In this document: positions 50,625-60,066 of the stretch, piece after piece
Position numbering within the stretch: the first letter of the stretch is position 1
Layout: each line of letters opens with the position of its first letter
NCBI GenBank assembly: GCA_016211105.1
Contig: JACQSX010000010.1
Coordinates: 1 to 64,000, forward strand
Reading direction: 5' to 3'
Source of the DNA: Acidobacteriota bacterium
GTDB lineage: Bacteria; Acidobacteriota; UBA6911; JACQSX01
Length of the DNA: 64,000 nucleotides
Notes under the pieces: generated by a model
Database searches by the model: none
What the model was told of the DNA's origin: nothing
What the model saw: only the letters and a program-made list of their open reading frames with translations
Made by a program: the position numbers and the translations under genes

Positions 50625-50786
50625 GCTGAAGTGATACTGGATCCCTCTCAGACGTTTGAGCCAAGATTGAGTTCGAAAGTGTTGCCAGATGGCAGTATGG
50701 TTAGGGCACGGCTGGAGGACATGTTCCCATTTTTGGATAGTCAGGAATTACTGAATAACCTGCGGATTCCGCCGAAGGAATCTTGA
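50625..50786 (+). pseudogene. C-terminal fragment of a TPP-dependent enzyme
   Basis: AEVILDPSQTFEPRLSSKVLPDGSMVRARLEDMFPFLDSQELLNNLRIPPKES* aligns with the last 53 residues of 47244-49073 (CEVMLTPDQPFAPKLSSRRLPDGRIVSKPLEDLYPFLSREEFRENMVIPP). Confidence 0.85.
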
Positions 50787-51445
50787 TCTCTTTGAATACC
50801 TTAGTATTCGACTTGGATGGAACGCTGGTAGACTCGTCGGCCGGGATCGAGTATGCTGGCCAGGTTGCAGTCAGAATTCTTTGGCCGGGCCGAGAATTGC
50901 CAAGTTTCCGCCAACGGATTGGGCCACCGATCCGTGACACGTTTCAGCAGCTCCTACCAGATGCAACCCCCGAGGAGTTGAATCAGCTTGAGCTTCATTT
51001 TCGGGTCACCTACGACAACAAGGGCTGGCGAAAGTCGGTGGCATATCCTGGGGTTGGCCCTTCCTTACGCCGGCTGTGTGAACTGGGCCAGCAGTGTTTC
51101 GTCGTCACGAACAAGCCGACATGTCCTGCCCGGCGAATTTTGGAATGGCTAGAACTGATGGCTTATTTTAAAGAGGTAGTTTCTCCCGATTCGAAGATTC
51201 CCCCGTTCTCGTCGAAGGCCGATATGACCGCTTATGTGCTGGCAAAATATGGCCTGGATGCGAGACAGACTTTGTTTGTGGGGGACTCGGCGGACGACGC
51301 TCGCGCCGCCCAAAGCTGTGGGCTGCAATTTGCCGCCGCCGCTTATGGCTATGGTTGCGCCTATACTCACGATCTACCGAAGGATTATGTCCTCTCCGAG
51401 ATTGCTGCACTTGTCCCAATCGTTAGTCGATTGGTTTCTATCTGA
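50783..51445 (+). CDS. HAD family hydrolase, phosphoglycolate phosphatase-like
   Basis: LVFDLDGTLVDSSAGIEYA, VVTNKP, LFVGDSADDARAA. Confidence 0.88.
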   Translation: MISLNTLVFDLDGTLVDSSAGIEYAGQVAVRILWPGRELPSFRQRIGPPIRDTFQQLLPDATPEELNQLELHFRVTYDNKGWRKSVAYPGVGPSLRRLCELGQQCFVVTNKPTCPARRILEWLELMAYFKEVVSPDSKIPPFSSKADMTAYVLAKYGLDARQTLFVGDSADDARAAQSCGLQFAAAAYGYGCAYTHDLPKDYVLSEIAALVPIVSRLVSI

Positions 51446-51575
51446 CCTGCTGATGCTTTTCCTCTTTGTCAAAACTAGAGGACTTGTAAAGTGCCAAGGA
51501 AGCTTGTGCTGAAGTCGGCTGCAATCAGACCGGCTCTACTGGCTCTTTGCTTGAGGGAATGACGAAACGAAGGAA

Positions 51576-52853
51576 TTGGGGTTCATGTTAGAAGCTACAG
51601 AGGCTGGCTGGCTTCCACACGTCGAATTACGTGCTGAACTCGAAGCGCTCTTAAGCGAAGATGTGGTTGCGGCGATAAAACGCGAACAATCCCTGTTCGA
51701 CACGCTTACGTCCCCTTTGAACGAATCATTGGTTTTATTTGGCGCCGGTGGACTGGGTCGAAAGACGCTCGCCGGTCTGCGTCAACTAGGCCGAGAACCC
51801 TTGGCATTCGTCGATAATGACCCTAACCTTTGGAGTCGTGCCGTCGACGGCTTGGCAGTGCTTAGTCCGCAAGCCGCAGCCGGGAGGTTTGGTAGTTCCG
51901 CGGCATTTATAGTTACGATCTGGCGAGCGGAGGGGGGACATCGTTTCGCTCATACAAGACAGCAGTTGCATGATTTGAATTGTGCGAAAGTCGTATCGTT
52001 TGCCTGCTTGTTCTGGAAGTATCCTGACATCTTTTTACCTTACTATGCGGTTGACCTGCCCCATAAATTCTATGCTCAGTCCAATGACATTGGACATGCT
52101 TTCGCAGTGTGGGCAGACGATGATTCACGCCGAGAATATATTGCCCAGTTGCGTTGGAGATTTTGGCTCGACTTCGATGGCTTACGATCTCCTGTGGGAC
52201 ACCCCCAGTATTTTCCCGATGATCTGTTCCATTTGTCAGCAGATGAGGTCTTTGTGGACTGCGGGGCGTATGATGGCGACACGATACGTCACCTTTTACT
52301 GCGTCAGCCTTCATTCAGGGGCAAGATTTTTTGCTTCGAGCCCGATCCAAGAAATTTCCAAAAGCTGGAGCGTTACATTAGAACTCTCAAAAAGAGTTTG
52401 CGCGATCGGATCACGCTGTGGCCGGCGGCGGTTGGAATGCGTCACGAAACCGTACGGTTTAAGGGAACCGCCACTGCAGCTTCGGGCGTTAGTCCGACTG
52501 GTGACCTCAAGGTAAGTTTTCTCCCTTTGGATGAGGTCATAGGCGACTTTCGACCGACCTTTATCAAGATGGATATCGAAGGGGTGGAACTGGAGGCACT
52601 CATGGGCGCCCGCAATACAATCGATCAGACGCTCCCAATCCTGGCTATCTGCGTATACCATCAGCTCGATCACCTATGGCGTATTCCACTTTTTATGCAG
52701 TCAGTTTCCAATCAATATCGCTTTTATCTGCGCCCTCATAACGAAGAAGGATGGGAGCTGGTTTGCTATGCGGTCCCAGAAGGTCGCCTAAAGGGTGTTT
52801 CGAGGAAGGCGATAAGCTGTGGAAAACGCACTGATCGACGAGTAGTCAGATGA
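51576..52853 (+). CDS. FkbM methyltransferase with N-terminal Rossmann (PglD-N-like) domain
   Basis: LVLFGAGGLGRKTLAGLRQLGREPLAFVDNDP; VFVDCGAYDGDTIRHLL, FIKMDIEGVELEALMGA. Confidence 0.82.
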   Translation: MGFMLEATEAGWLPHVELRAELEALLSEDVVAAIKREQSLFDTLTSPLNESLVLFGAGGLGRKTLAGLRQLGREPLAFVDNDPNLWSRAVDGLAVLSPQAAAGRFGSSAAFIVTIWRAEGGHRFAHTRQQLHDLNCAKVVSFACLFWKYPDIFLPYYAVDLPHKFYAQSNDIGHAFAVWADDDSRREYIAQLRWRFWLDFDGLRSPVGHPQYFPDDLFHLSADEVFVDCGAYDGDTIRHLLLRQPSFRGKIFCFEPDPRNFQKLERYIRTLKKSLRDRITLWPAAVGMRHETVRFKGTATAASGVSPTGDLKVSFLPLDEVIGDFRPTFIKMDIEGVELEALMGARNTIDQTLPILAICVYHQLDHLWRIPLFMQSVSNQYRFYLRPHNEEGWELVCYAVPEGRLKGVSRKAISCGKRTDRRVVR

Positions 52854-52932
52854 AGGTTCCACGGCCTGGCATCATGATCCCAAGGCATAACTTTGTAGAC
52901 ATGTTGGAGATGATCTGAGTGGAAAATCTGTT

Positions 52933-53868
52933 ATGAGCGCCAAACTTATCTCGATCGTTATTCCCTGCTACAACGAGGAATCGAACATCAGGCCTATTTA
53001 TGAGGCAGTCACTAAAGTTTTAGAGACGGTGACCTATGATCGAGAAATCATCTTCGTCGATAACGGCAGCCAGGACAGATCGGCAAAGGAGATGGGCGCC
53101 CTAGTGGAGCGGGATTCCAAGGTGAAAGCTCTTTTGTTGTCTCGTAACTTCGGGCCAGAGTCATCGGGCTTGGCTGGCTTGCAGCATGCAAGGGGAGACG
53201 CTGTGATTGTTGTTGCCGCCGATTTACAAGATCCACCGGAACTTATCCCGGAGTTCGTGAAGAAATGGGAGGAGGGATACGACATAGTCTTGGGGCAGAT
53301 GATTTCCAGTAATGAAGGCAGGGTTATGAGGCGTATAAGAAGAGCGTTCTATGGAATTCTCAAGAACACCGCCTACATTGATATTCCAAGTAGCGTGACG
53401 GGCTTTGGGCTGATAGATAGGCGAGTGAACCAGGTAATCAATGATATGCCGGAGCGAAGCCGGTTTTACCGGGGGCTGGTGGCCTGGGCAGGTTTTCGGA
53501 GATGCTTGATCCCCTATAAACGGAGAGAACGTAAATTCGGCAGATCAAGTTATAATTTGCTAAGCTATCTCAGGCATGCCGAAATGGGCCTCTTTTCCTT
53601 TACGACGGTGCCGTTAGAGCTGCTCACGTACCTGGGCTTACTGCTTGTGGTTCTATCTGGAGTTGCGATTGCCACGTATGTGTCGTTATTTCTTCTATTC
53701 GGTAATCCAATCAAGGGCTCAGCGACTCTGTTTCTTGGCATAATGTTTTTCGGTGGGATTCAGGTGCTAGCAATCAGCATTGTGGGCAAGTACATTGCCA
53801 TCATCTGTGATGAGACGAAACAGCGGCCACACTACATCATTAAAGAAGTAGTGTCCCGTGATCCGTGA
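52933..53868 (+). CDS. GT2 glycosyltransferase (GtrB/DPM-like)
   Basis: SIVIPCYNEESNIRPIYEAV, FVDNGSQDRS, AADLQDPPELIPEFVKKWEEGYDIVLGQ, C-terminal two TMs. Confidence 0.9.
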   Translation: MSAKLISIVIPCYNEESNIRPIYEAVTKVLETVTYDREIIFVDNGSQDRSAKEMGALVERDSKVKALLLSRNFGPESSGLAGLQHARGDAVIVVAADLQDPPELIPEFVKKWEEGYDIVLGQMISSNEGRVMRRIRRAFYGILKNTAYIDIPSSVTGFGLIDRRVNQVINDMPERSRFYRGLVAWAGFRRCLIPYKRRERKFGRSSYNLLSYLRHAEMGLFSFTTVPLELLTYLGLLLVVLSGVAIATYVSLFLLFGNPIKGSATLFLGIMFFGGIQVLAISIVGKYIAIICDETKQRPHYIIKEVVSRDP

Positions 53869-54262
53869 GCTGACTTCGCCTAGGGCGCACAGGTGGCAGT
53901 TGTCGAAGTTCGTGTTTGTCGGAGTGTTGAATACCGTTGTGGGATATGGATTGTTTGTCTTACTGGTGCTGCTTGACATTCATTATTTGGTAGCGTCACT
54001 CGTGGCACAGGGGATCGCTGTGACTCACAGTTACCTTTGGAATAAGTATTTCACATTTGGCAAAGTCGCGGGGGGCGTGAGGGAGTTGGTACGTTTCATC
54101 GGTGTTTATACCGCGCAGTACGTACTGACGCTCAGCCTATTGATTGTGTTGGTGGAGTATGGGGGAGTGAGGCCAATTATGGCGCAGGGCGTGATTTTGG
54201 GTGTAACCACTGTTTTTGCGTTTGTGGCGCACAAATATTGGACGTTTAGGGCGGTAGTGTAG
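53858..54262 (+). CDS. GtrA family protein
   Basis: KFVFVGVLNTVVGYGLFVLLVL, YLWNKYFTFG, VAHKYWTF. Confidence 0.87.
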   Translation: MIRELTSPRAHRWQLSKFVFVGVLNTVVGYGLFVLLVLLDIHYLVASLVAQGIAVTHSYLWNKYFTFGKVAGGVRELVRFIGVYTAQYVLTLSLLIVLVEYGGVRPIMAQGVILGVTTVFAFVAHKYWTFRAVV

Positions 54263-54266
54263 CAGT

Positions 54267-55487
54267 ATGCGTCAGAAGGAATCACGATCGCTCCGAGTGC
54301 CATATGGACTGTCCGTGCACGGCTCGGAAGAAATTAGCGCGGTTGTGAAGGTTTTGCGTGGAAATACGGCGGTTGGCCCAAAGATGCGGGAGTTTGAAAG
54401 GCGGATTGCAAAGCTTTTTGGCAAAAGGCACGGGGTGATGGTTAATTCCGGCTCTTCCGCCAATCTCCTGGCTTTGGAGCTTCTGAGTCTCCCTACTGGT
54501 TCAGAAATCATAACTCCACTTCTCACGTTTGCGACTACCGTTGCGCCGATTGTGCAAAAGGGGCTGATTCCGGTTTTTGTGGATGTGGGACTTGAAACTT
54601 ATGTGGTTGATCCGGACGAGGTAGAACGCCGCATTACTGGGCGGACAAGAGCATTGATGATACCGTCGCTTTTGGGAAACGTTCCCGATATGAGGCGGCT
54701 GCGTGATGTGGCACGTAGACACAAAGTCCATTTTATAGAGGATTCGTGCGATACCCTTGGTGCAACGTATGAGAGTCGTCCTACTGGCAGTTACTCGGAG
54801 ATTTCGACAACGAGTTTTTACGGCTCCCACATAATCAATGGAGCGGGTGGAGGTGGATTAATTTGTGTCAATAATCGACACTGGGCCAAGCGCCTGTTGG
54901 TTCTACGGGGATGGGGCAGGCAGTCCTCGCTATTTGGTGAGAAGGGAGAATCTGAGGACATCAAAAATCGGTTCCGCTTCAGAGTAGACGGTGCGCCCTA
55001 TGACGCCAAATTCATCTTTAGTGAGATTGGGTATAATTTTTTACCGTTAGAAGTGTCTGCTGCTTTTGCCTTAGTGCAACTGAAAAAGCTGCGGAGATTT
55101 ATCGCTCGCCGCAAACAGTGCTTTGCCCGGTTGATGAAGTTTTTCAGTTCCTATAGCGACTTTTTTATCCTCCCCAAACAGACGCCGGCTTGCAGGACTG
55201 TCTGGCTGGCCTTTCCGCTCATAATAAGGAAAGAAGCACCGTTTTCACGCTTGGAGATTGTAACTTTTTTGGAGAAGAGAAACATTCAAACGCGGCCCGT
55301 GTTTACGGGAAATATTCTCAAGCAGCCTGGGTTTAAGAATATACCGAGAAAAATAAGCGGCGAATATCCGAACACGGATTTCATCATGCGCAATGCGTTC
55401 GTTGTAGGCTGTCATCAAGGACTGTCCGAGCAGCAGACTGGGTATCTGGAACAGCAGTTTGCTGGATTTTTGAAAAGATTCAGATAA
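54267..55487 (+). CDS. DegT/DnrJ/EryC1-fold PLP enzyme with Lys-to-His substitution (3-dehydrase/ColD/RfbH-like)
   Basis: NSGSSANLLALELL, FIEDSCDTLGATYESRPTGSYSEISTTSFYGSHIINGAGGGGLICV (His where aminotransferases have Lys). Confidence 0.82.
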   Translation: MRQKESRSLRVPYGLSVHGSEEISAVVKVLRGNTAVGPKMREFERRIAKLFGKRHGVMVNSGSSANLLALELLSLPTGSEIITPLLTFATTVAPIVQKGLIPVFVDVGLETYVVDPDEVERRITGRTRALMIPSLLGNVPDMRRLRDVARRHKVHFIEDSCDTLGATYESRPTGSYSEISTTSFYGSHIINGAGGGGLICVNNRHWAKRLLVLRGWGRQSSLFGEKGESEDIKNRFRFRVDGAPYDAKFIFSEIGYNFLPLEVSAAFALVQLKKLRRFIARRKQCFARLMKFFSSYSDFFILPKQTPACRTVWLAFPLIIRKEAPFSRLEIVTFLEKRNIQTRPVFTGNILKQPGFKNIPRKISGEYPNTDFIMRNAFVVGCHQGLSEQQTGYLEQQFAGFLKRFR

Positions 55488-55603
55488 GCGCTTGGGGGTA
55501 AGGCAGTGAAAGGTGCTGGCAACGGGTATCTCCAAAGATCAAAATTATGCAGGAGCGGCGTCTTCAGGCGTTGGGGCTCGGTTAGATTGAAGGGAGTCGA
55601 ACA

Positions 55604-55740
55604 GTGGCGACATCAGATCTAACAGTAGTCCGCATCCGACGCAAGCAATGGAATGGAATTACTTTGGGGCTCGCATCAGTGGCTTTTGGTGTCTAGCGCC
55701 ATTCTATTGATGTTCTACTTAGAGGATGTGGTAGTGGCTG
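55604..55740 (+). pseudogene. 5' fragment of the Wzy-like polymerase gene
   Basis: GTGGCGACATCAGATCT...CGACGCAAGCAATGGAATGGAATTACTTTGG... matches 57669 onward; contains frameshift/stop. Confidence 0.8.
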
Positions 55741-55786
55741 GGAAAGTGGAAACCTGCCTCAACGGCAGGCAGCTTCCCACTTTCCC
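55740..55786. repeat. 47-nt palindromic hairpin at the end of the Wzy fragment
   Basis: GGGAAAGTGG-aaa-CCTGCC-tcaac-GGCAGG-cagcttc-CCACTTTCCC: 10 bp + 6 bp perfect stems. Confidence 0.8.
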
Positions 55787-55983
55787 ACAGGCCCTACTGC
55801 GAGTAGGTTTATTCATGGGGGACTGGAATCAAAATCTTCAATACACGTTATCGAAAGCAGGGGACATTTCTATTTAACGCTAACAAGGACACGACATCCC
55901 TGGAGCTTGACAATCAACTGCGCCTGTGGCAGCTTGGTCTGCAACACGCGCGGTGAATCTAAGTAAGGGAGGGAGGTAGCGCC

Positions 55984-57513
55984 GTGAGAATTCTTCTAGT
56001 AGATCCCCCAATGCAGTCGATTATGCTGGCAAGAGCTGACTGGTTTCCGATGGGATTGGCTTATCTTGCCGGGAGCGCGCTGAGGGAAAACCATGAAGTG
56101 ATCGTTTACAATGGGGAGCACGATCCAAAGCTGGATTACGTCAATCTGACAACGTACTCGTCAAACTACTATCGGTACTTGGACGCGCTTTCCGATCCCG
56201 GCCATGCGGCATGGAAAAGAATAGCAACGTTGATGGCTGATTTTAGGCCCGACCTGCTTGGGATTACGTCCTTCACTGTAAAAATTCCCTCCGCGAAAAG
56301 AATCGCCGCTCTCGGCAAAGATTACAATCCCAGGATGCCCGTCGTCTTGGGGGGTCAACATGCGACGATTATGACGGAGGAAGTCCTTTCTGATCCCAAT
56401 ATTGACTTTGTCGTCAGGGGGGAAGGTGAACAAACTTTTATTGAGTTGCTGAGGCAGATGGAAGGAGAAAAGGATTGGACGAAAATAGACGGTCTTTCCT
56501 ATAAGGACCATGGCCGCGTGGTTCATAACAAGCCAAGAGCGCTTTTGACGGAACTTGACTCATTTGCGATGCCTGCACGACAGTGCCTCTTTGAGGTTGA
56601 TAAGTACGAATCTCAGGCTCTGGGAAAGCTTTTTGCTTCGCGTGGTTGTCCTTATCAATGCACCTACTGTGGAACTCAAAACGTTTGGACATACAAACTG
56701 AGGCATCATTCGGCGGAACGGGTGATGGAGGAAATCCGGAAAGTGAAAAAAGAGTTTGGGACGACGTACTTCACGTTTTTTGATGACGTATTTGGGATTG
56801 ATAGGCGGAAGGCCCTTGAGCTGACGCGAAAAATGGCAGAGGCGAAGCTGAATATTTCTTGGGATTGCCTAACGAGAGCAAATTTGGTGTCGGCCGAATT
56901 GCTGAGTGCGATGAAGGCGGCAGGCTGTACCAAGATCGATATGGGAGTGGAGTCTGGCAGTGAGAAGGTTTTAAAAGATACGAAAAAGGGTGTGACGAAG
57001 GATCAAATTAGAGTAGGAGCTGCGCTGGTAAAGAAGCATAAAATTCTGTTGTATATGTTTTTCATGACCGGTTTACCGACGGAGACTGAGGAAGACGCAA
57101 AGCAAACCCGGGAATTTCTAAAGGAATTGAAACCAGATTGGGCAGGGATCAGCATTTTTACGCCCATACCCGGTACGGAGCTTTATAAAGAGCTGCGCGC
57201 CAAAGGCCATATTCCGGATCAGCCGGATTATGCAAGGTTCTCACATCAGAGTCCCCACTCCAATTTTGCGTTTAGCATGTTGAACAGAGAAGCTTTTCCG
57301 GCACTGGCGAAGGAGACGATCGAGTACATTCAGGCATACAACGGTAGTTATAGGAATCTTTTCAGGAGAGGGTTGTCGAGGGGATATCATCGCAATCCAA
57401 GACTTCTCTTATCTGACATTAGGAAGGTTGCCACCTGGAAGGGATTTTTACAGGCGTCCCATCAGGGATCGCACTCACGTTTTTATACCAAACCAATGCT
57501 GGAGCGGGAATAG
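55984..57513 (+). CDS. B12-binding-domain radical SAM protein
   Basis: N-term VDPPMQSIMLARADWFPMGLAYLAG; ASRGCPYQCTYCGTQ (CxxxCxxC); FVVRGEGEQTFIELL. Confidence 0.88.
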   Translation: MRILLVDPPMQSIMLARADWFPMGLAYLAGSALRENHEVIVYNGEHDPKLDYVNLTTYSSNYYRYLDALSDPGHAAWKRIATLMADFRPDLLGITSFTVKIPSAKRIAALGKDYNPRMPVVLGGQHATIMTEEVLSDPNIDFVVRGEGEQTFIELLRQMEGEKDWTKIDGLSYKDHGRVVHNKPRALLTELDSFAMPARQCLFEVDKYESQALGKLFASRGCPYQCTYCGTQNVWTYKLRHHSAERVMEEIRKVKKEFGTTYFTFFDDVFGIDRRKALELTRKMAEAKLNISWDCLTRANLVSAELLSAMKAAGCTKIDMGVESGSEKVLKDTKKGVTKDQIRVGAALVKKHKILLYMFFMTGLPTETEEDAKQTREFLKELKPDWAGISIFTPIPGTELYKELRAKGHIPDQPDYARFSHQSPHSNFAFSMLNREAFPALAKETIEYIQAYNGSYRNLFRRGLSRGYHRNPRLLLSDIRKVATWKGFLQASHQGSHSRFYTKPMLERE

Positions 57514-57667
57514 GCAGATTCGGTAATGTCCTCGGCACGTCTGCACGAGAATGATAGAAATCGCAGAAGGGTGTCTCGCCTATTTTATCAAGTCAATGCG
57601 GACAGGCATTAGCCTGCTGGTTCTTTATCGTTCAACACTGATTTCCCTGCAATCCGTGAGCTGAACC

Positions 57668-59164
57668 GTGGCGACATCAGATCTGCAGCTAGGCCGGATT
57701 CGACGCAACCAGTGGAACGCGATTACTCTGGCGCTCACATTGGCTCTGTTGGTGTCCAGCGCCATCCTGCTGGTGTTTTACTTTGAGGACGTCATCGTTC
57801 CCGAGGCGAGGTTGGCGAACGGTTTAGTTATGGTTCTGGGAGGCTGTTGTGTTTTACCTTGGTGGATGGCCAAACGGCGGTCGACGGGCTGGACTGAGTT
57901 GATCGTGCTCTTCAGTGCATGGTATGGGCTAACGTATGCAGTCAAAGCGTTCGTGGTTCTCTGGCGGCCATTCTCCTTGGATCTTGGGATTCCATTTCTG
58001 TACAGGTATAACCCGTACGACTCGGTCAGTGTGGCGGTTGCTGTCTCATTGGTAGGCCTGCTGGGAACTCTGGCCGGATACTATATGCCAATCGGGAAGT
58101 GGATCGCAGGGAGATCGCCCATTCTAAGGATGAAGTGGCAATGTCGTAACTATTGGCTGATATTTGTTTTCTTGATAGCCGGATTGGGCTCCTTGGCGGG
58201 CATTTATGTGACAGATGTCCTGCTTGCCTCCTTGCCCGCGTCTCTGACGCTCTCCATGGATTTCATTTTGAGGGTATGCCTCATCTTTGTGGCTATTTCC
58301 GTCTTTTTCAGTTGGAAGCTGGCTTTTCAGTGTGAGCGGCGAAGAGATCGAACCTTCCTATACGTCGTCTCCCTCCTGCTTACTGCAATGGCGTTTTCCT
58401 TTGCACTTTTGCAGCCGGGAAAGGCGGCCTTTCTTCAGATTATCCTTGCCGTTGGTCTGGCCCGATACTATTCCCGCTTGGCAATTCGCATAAGTCATGC
58501 GCTATCAGCCGTGGTGATCATGGCTTTCCTGGTTTTCCCTCTGGTTGCGGCGCTCCGCGCTACCGGCGGATCCGATGCAATCGAGCGAGCCAGCGGCGCG
58601 CTTTCTCGCTTGTTATCGTTATCCTGGGAAGAGTATTGGACTGCATCTTTTGTCCAGTTTGCGCAGAGGATGGATTCCTTTAACTCGCTGAGCGCCATTA
58701 CGGAAGTGTACCCACGCATCCAGCCCTTCCTGAATGGCCAGGGAATTCTGCGGCAGTTTGCGGATGGTTTTCTTCCCCGCTTCGTATGGACGTCGAAGCC
58801 GATTACGGACGAATCGGCGCAGATGAATATGTTTGTAGGGGGTGATGGATCAAGCGCTAGCGCCGTGACACTGGTGGGTGACCTATACCGGAACTTTGGT
58901 GTATGGGGAGTTTTCTCAGGGATGATGTTCATCGGCGTCACACTGCGGTGGGTATATCAGTGGTGTATGCGCATGATTTCCGCAGGCAATGACATAGGCT
59001 ATGTTCTGTACTTGGGAATGTTAACGGTGCTGATTAGTGGCGAGAATACTTTTGCTGGTTTCTATTTGGTCCTACCGAGGATGTTGCTGATACTCCTGGG
59101 GGCTTCTTTACTACTGGTCCTTTTATTTCAGTCATCGCAGTCTTCGGGGCAGAGAGCGCAATGA
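57668..59164 (+). CDS. O-antigen polymerase (Wzy/oligosaccharide repeat unit polymerase)-like membrane protein
   Basis: Polytopic; conserved RFVWTSKP...F.VGGDGSSASAVTLVGDLYRNFGVWG. Confidence 0.72.
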   Translation: MATSDLQLGRIRRNQWNAITLALTLALLVSSAILLVFYFEDVIVPEARLANGLVMVLGGCCVLPWWMAKRRSTGWTELIVLFSAWYGLTYAVKAFVVLWRPFSLDLGIPFLYRYNPYDSVSVAVAVSLVGLLGTLAGYYMPIGKWIAGRSPILRMKWQCRNYWLIFVFLIAGLGSLAGIYVTDVLLASLPASLTLSMDFILRVCLIFVAISVFFSWKLAFQCERRRDRTFLYVVSLLLTAMAFSFALLQPGKAAFLQIILAVGLARYYSRLAIRISHALSAVVIMAFLVFPLVAALRATGGSDAIERASGALSRLLSLSWEEYWTASFVQFAQRMDSFNSLSAITEVYPRIQPFLNGQGILRQFADGFLPRFVWTSKPITDESAQMNMFVGGDGSSASAVTLVGDLYRNFGVWGVFSGMMFIGVTLRWVYQWCMRMISAGNDIGYVLYLGMLTVLISGENTFAGFYLVLPRMLLILLGASLLLVLLFQSSQSSGQRAQ

Positions 59165-59184
59165 GCACATGTTAAATTTTCAGG

Positions 59185-59440
59185 CAGCATCCACCGGAAC
59201 TTGTCAGGCAAATGGCGCAATTGTGGCTTCAGGGCAACGAAGTCATTTACACCGTGAAAAAGGGAGCCAAGGCATTTTCGCCCATTCGCTGATTTGCCAT
59301 GTGGTGCGCATATTCGATCATCCGTCGCACGACGGGACTACAAATCGCGTTTGGGCAATCAGATTTTCGTCTGCTGGATCGGGCGGTCGTAGATGTAATC
59401 AGCAAAATGCCGGAACAACGGAAATTCTTCCGCGGTTTGG
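59185..59440 (+). pseudogene. Internal fragment of GT2 gene (paralog of 61704-62684)
   Basis: HPPELVRQMAQLWLQGNEVIYTVKKGAKAFSPIR*FAMWCAYSIIRRTTGLQIAFGQSDFRLLDRAVVDVISKMPEQRKF aligns to 62023-62270; internal TGA. Confidence 0.9.
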
Positions 59441-59714
59441 CGTTGAGGCAAGAAGAGAGCCATCATCGCCGTCGCTCATAGTCTTTTGATAGTGATCTAC
59501 GCCATCCTCAAGCAGAACGGCACCTACGTCTCTAGCCTCGAATTAGAGGCGACGCCGGGAGGTGTAGCCCCTGACGAATAGATTGTTGGTCGTCACACCT
59601 GGTGTCGCGCTGCAGTGTCTAGCAGAATGGTCCCGTTGGGTGTCACATCTATGTTCATAAAATTTTGGATCCGAGAACCGAACGTATTCGGCGAAGGCAA
59701 CGGTCCACTGCGCA

Positions 59715-60063
59715 GGATACTGGTCGCTCATGGCTGAGATTTCGGAGTCGGCGAAGAAGCCGGTGGACGTCACGTCTCTTAAGGAGTGGACGCTGCGAGC
59801 GATGAGGCAAGATGGAATACTCCCCAAGAAAGCGGAAATCGTAAGTTTCTGGCACAGACGGGAGGAGTACGGCTATCCAACGCCATTTCTCGGTAGGGAT
59901 GAGGCGCTGAAATCTGTGTTGCCAGAGTTAGAGCGACACCGCGTTTACTCAAGGGGACGGTTTGGGGCATGGAAGTATGAGGTGTCAAATCAGGATCACA
60001 GTTGCATGCAGGGAGTAGAGGTGGTGGATAAACTGTTGAAGGGGGAGCTGGAAGTGACGTGGG
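59715..60063 (+). pseudogene. C-terminal fragment of FAD-dependent amine oxidase/UGM-like protein
   Basis: GYWSLMAEISESAKKPVDV...GYPTPFLGRDEALKSVLPELERHRVYSRGRFGAWKYEVSNQDHSCMQGVEVVDKLL resembles the C-terminus of such flavoproteins; no N-terminal GxGxxG half present. Confidence 0.55.
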
Positions 60064-60066
60064 CGC

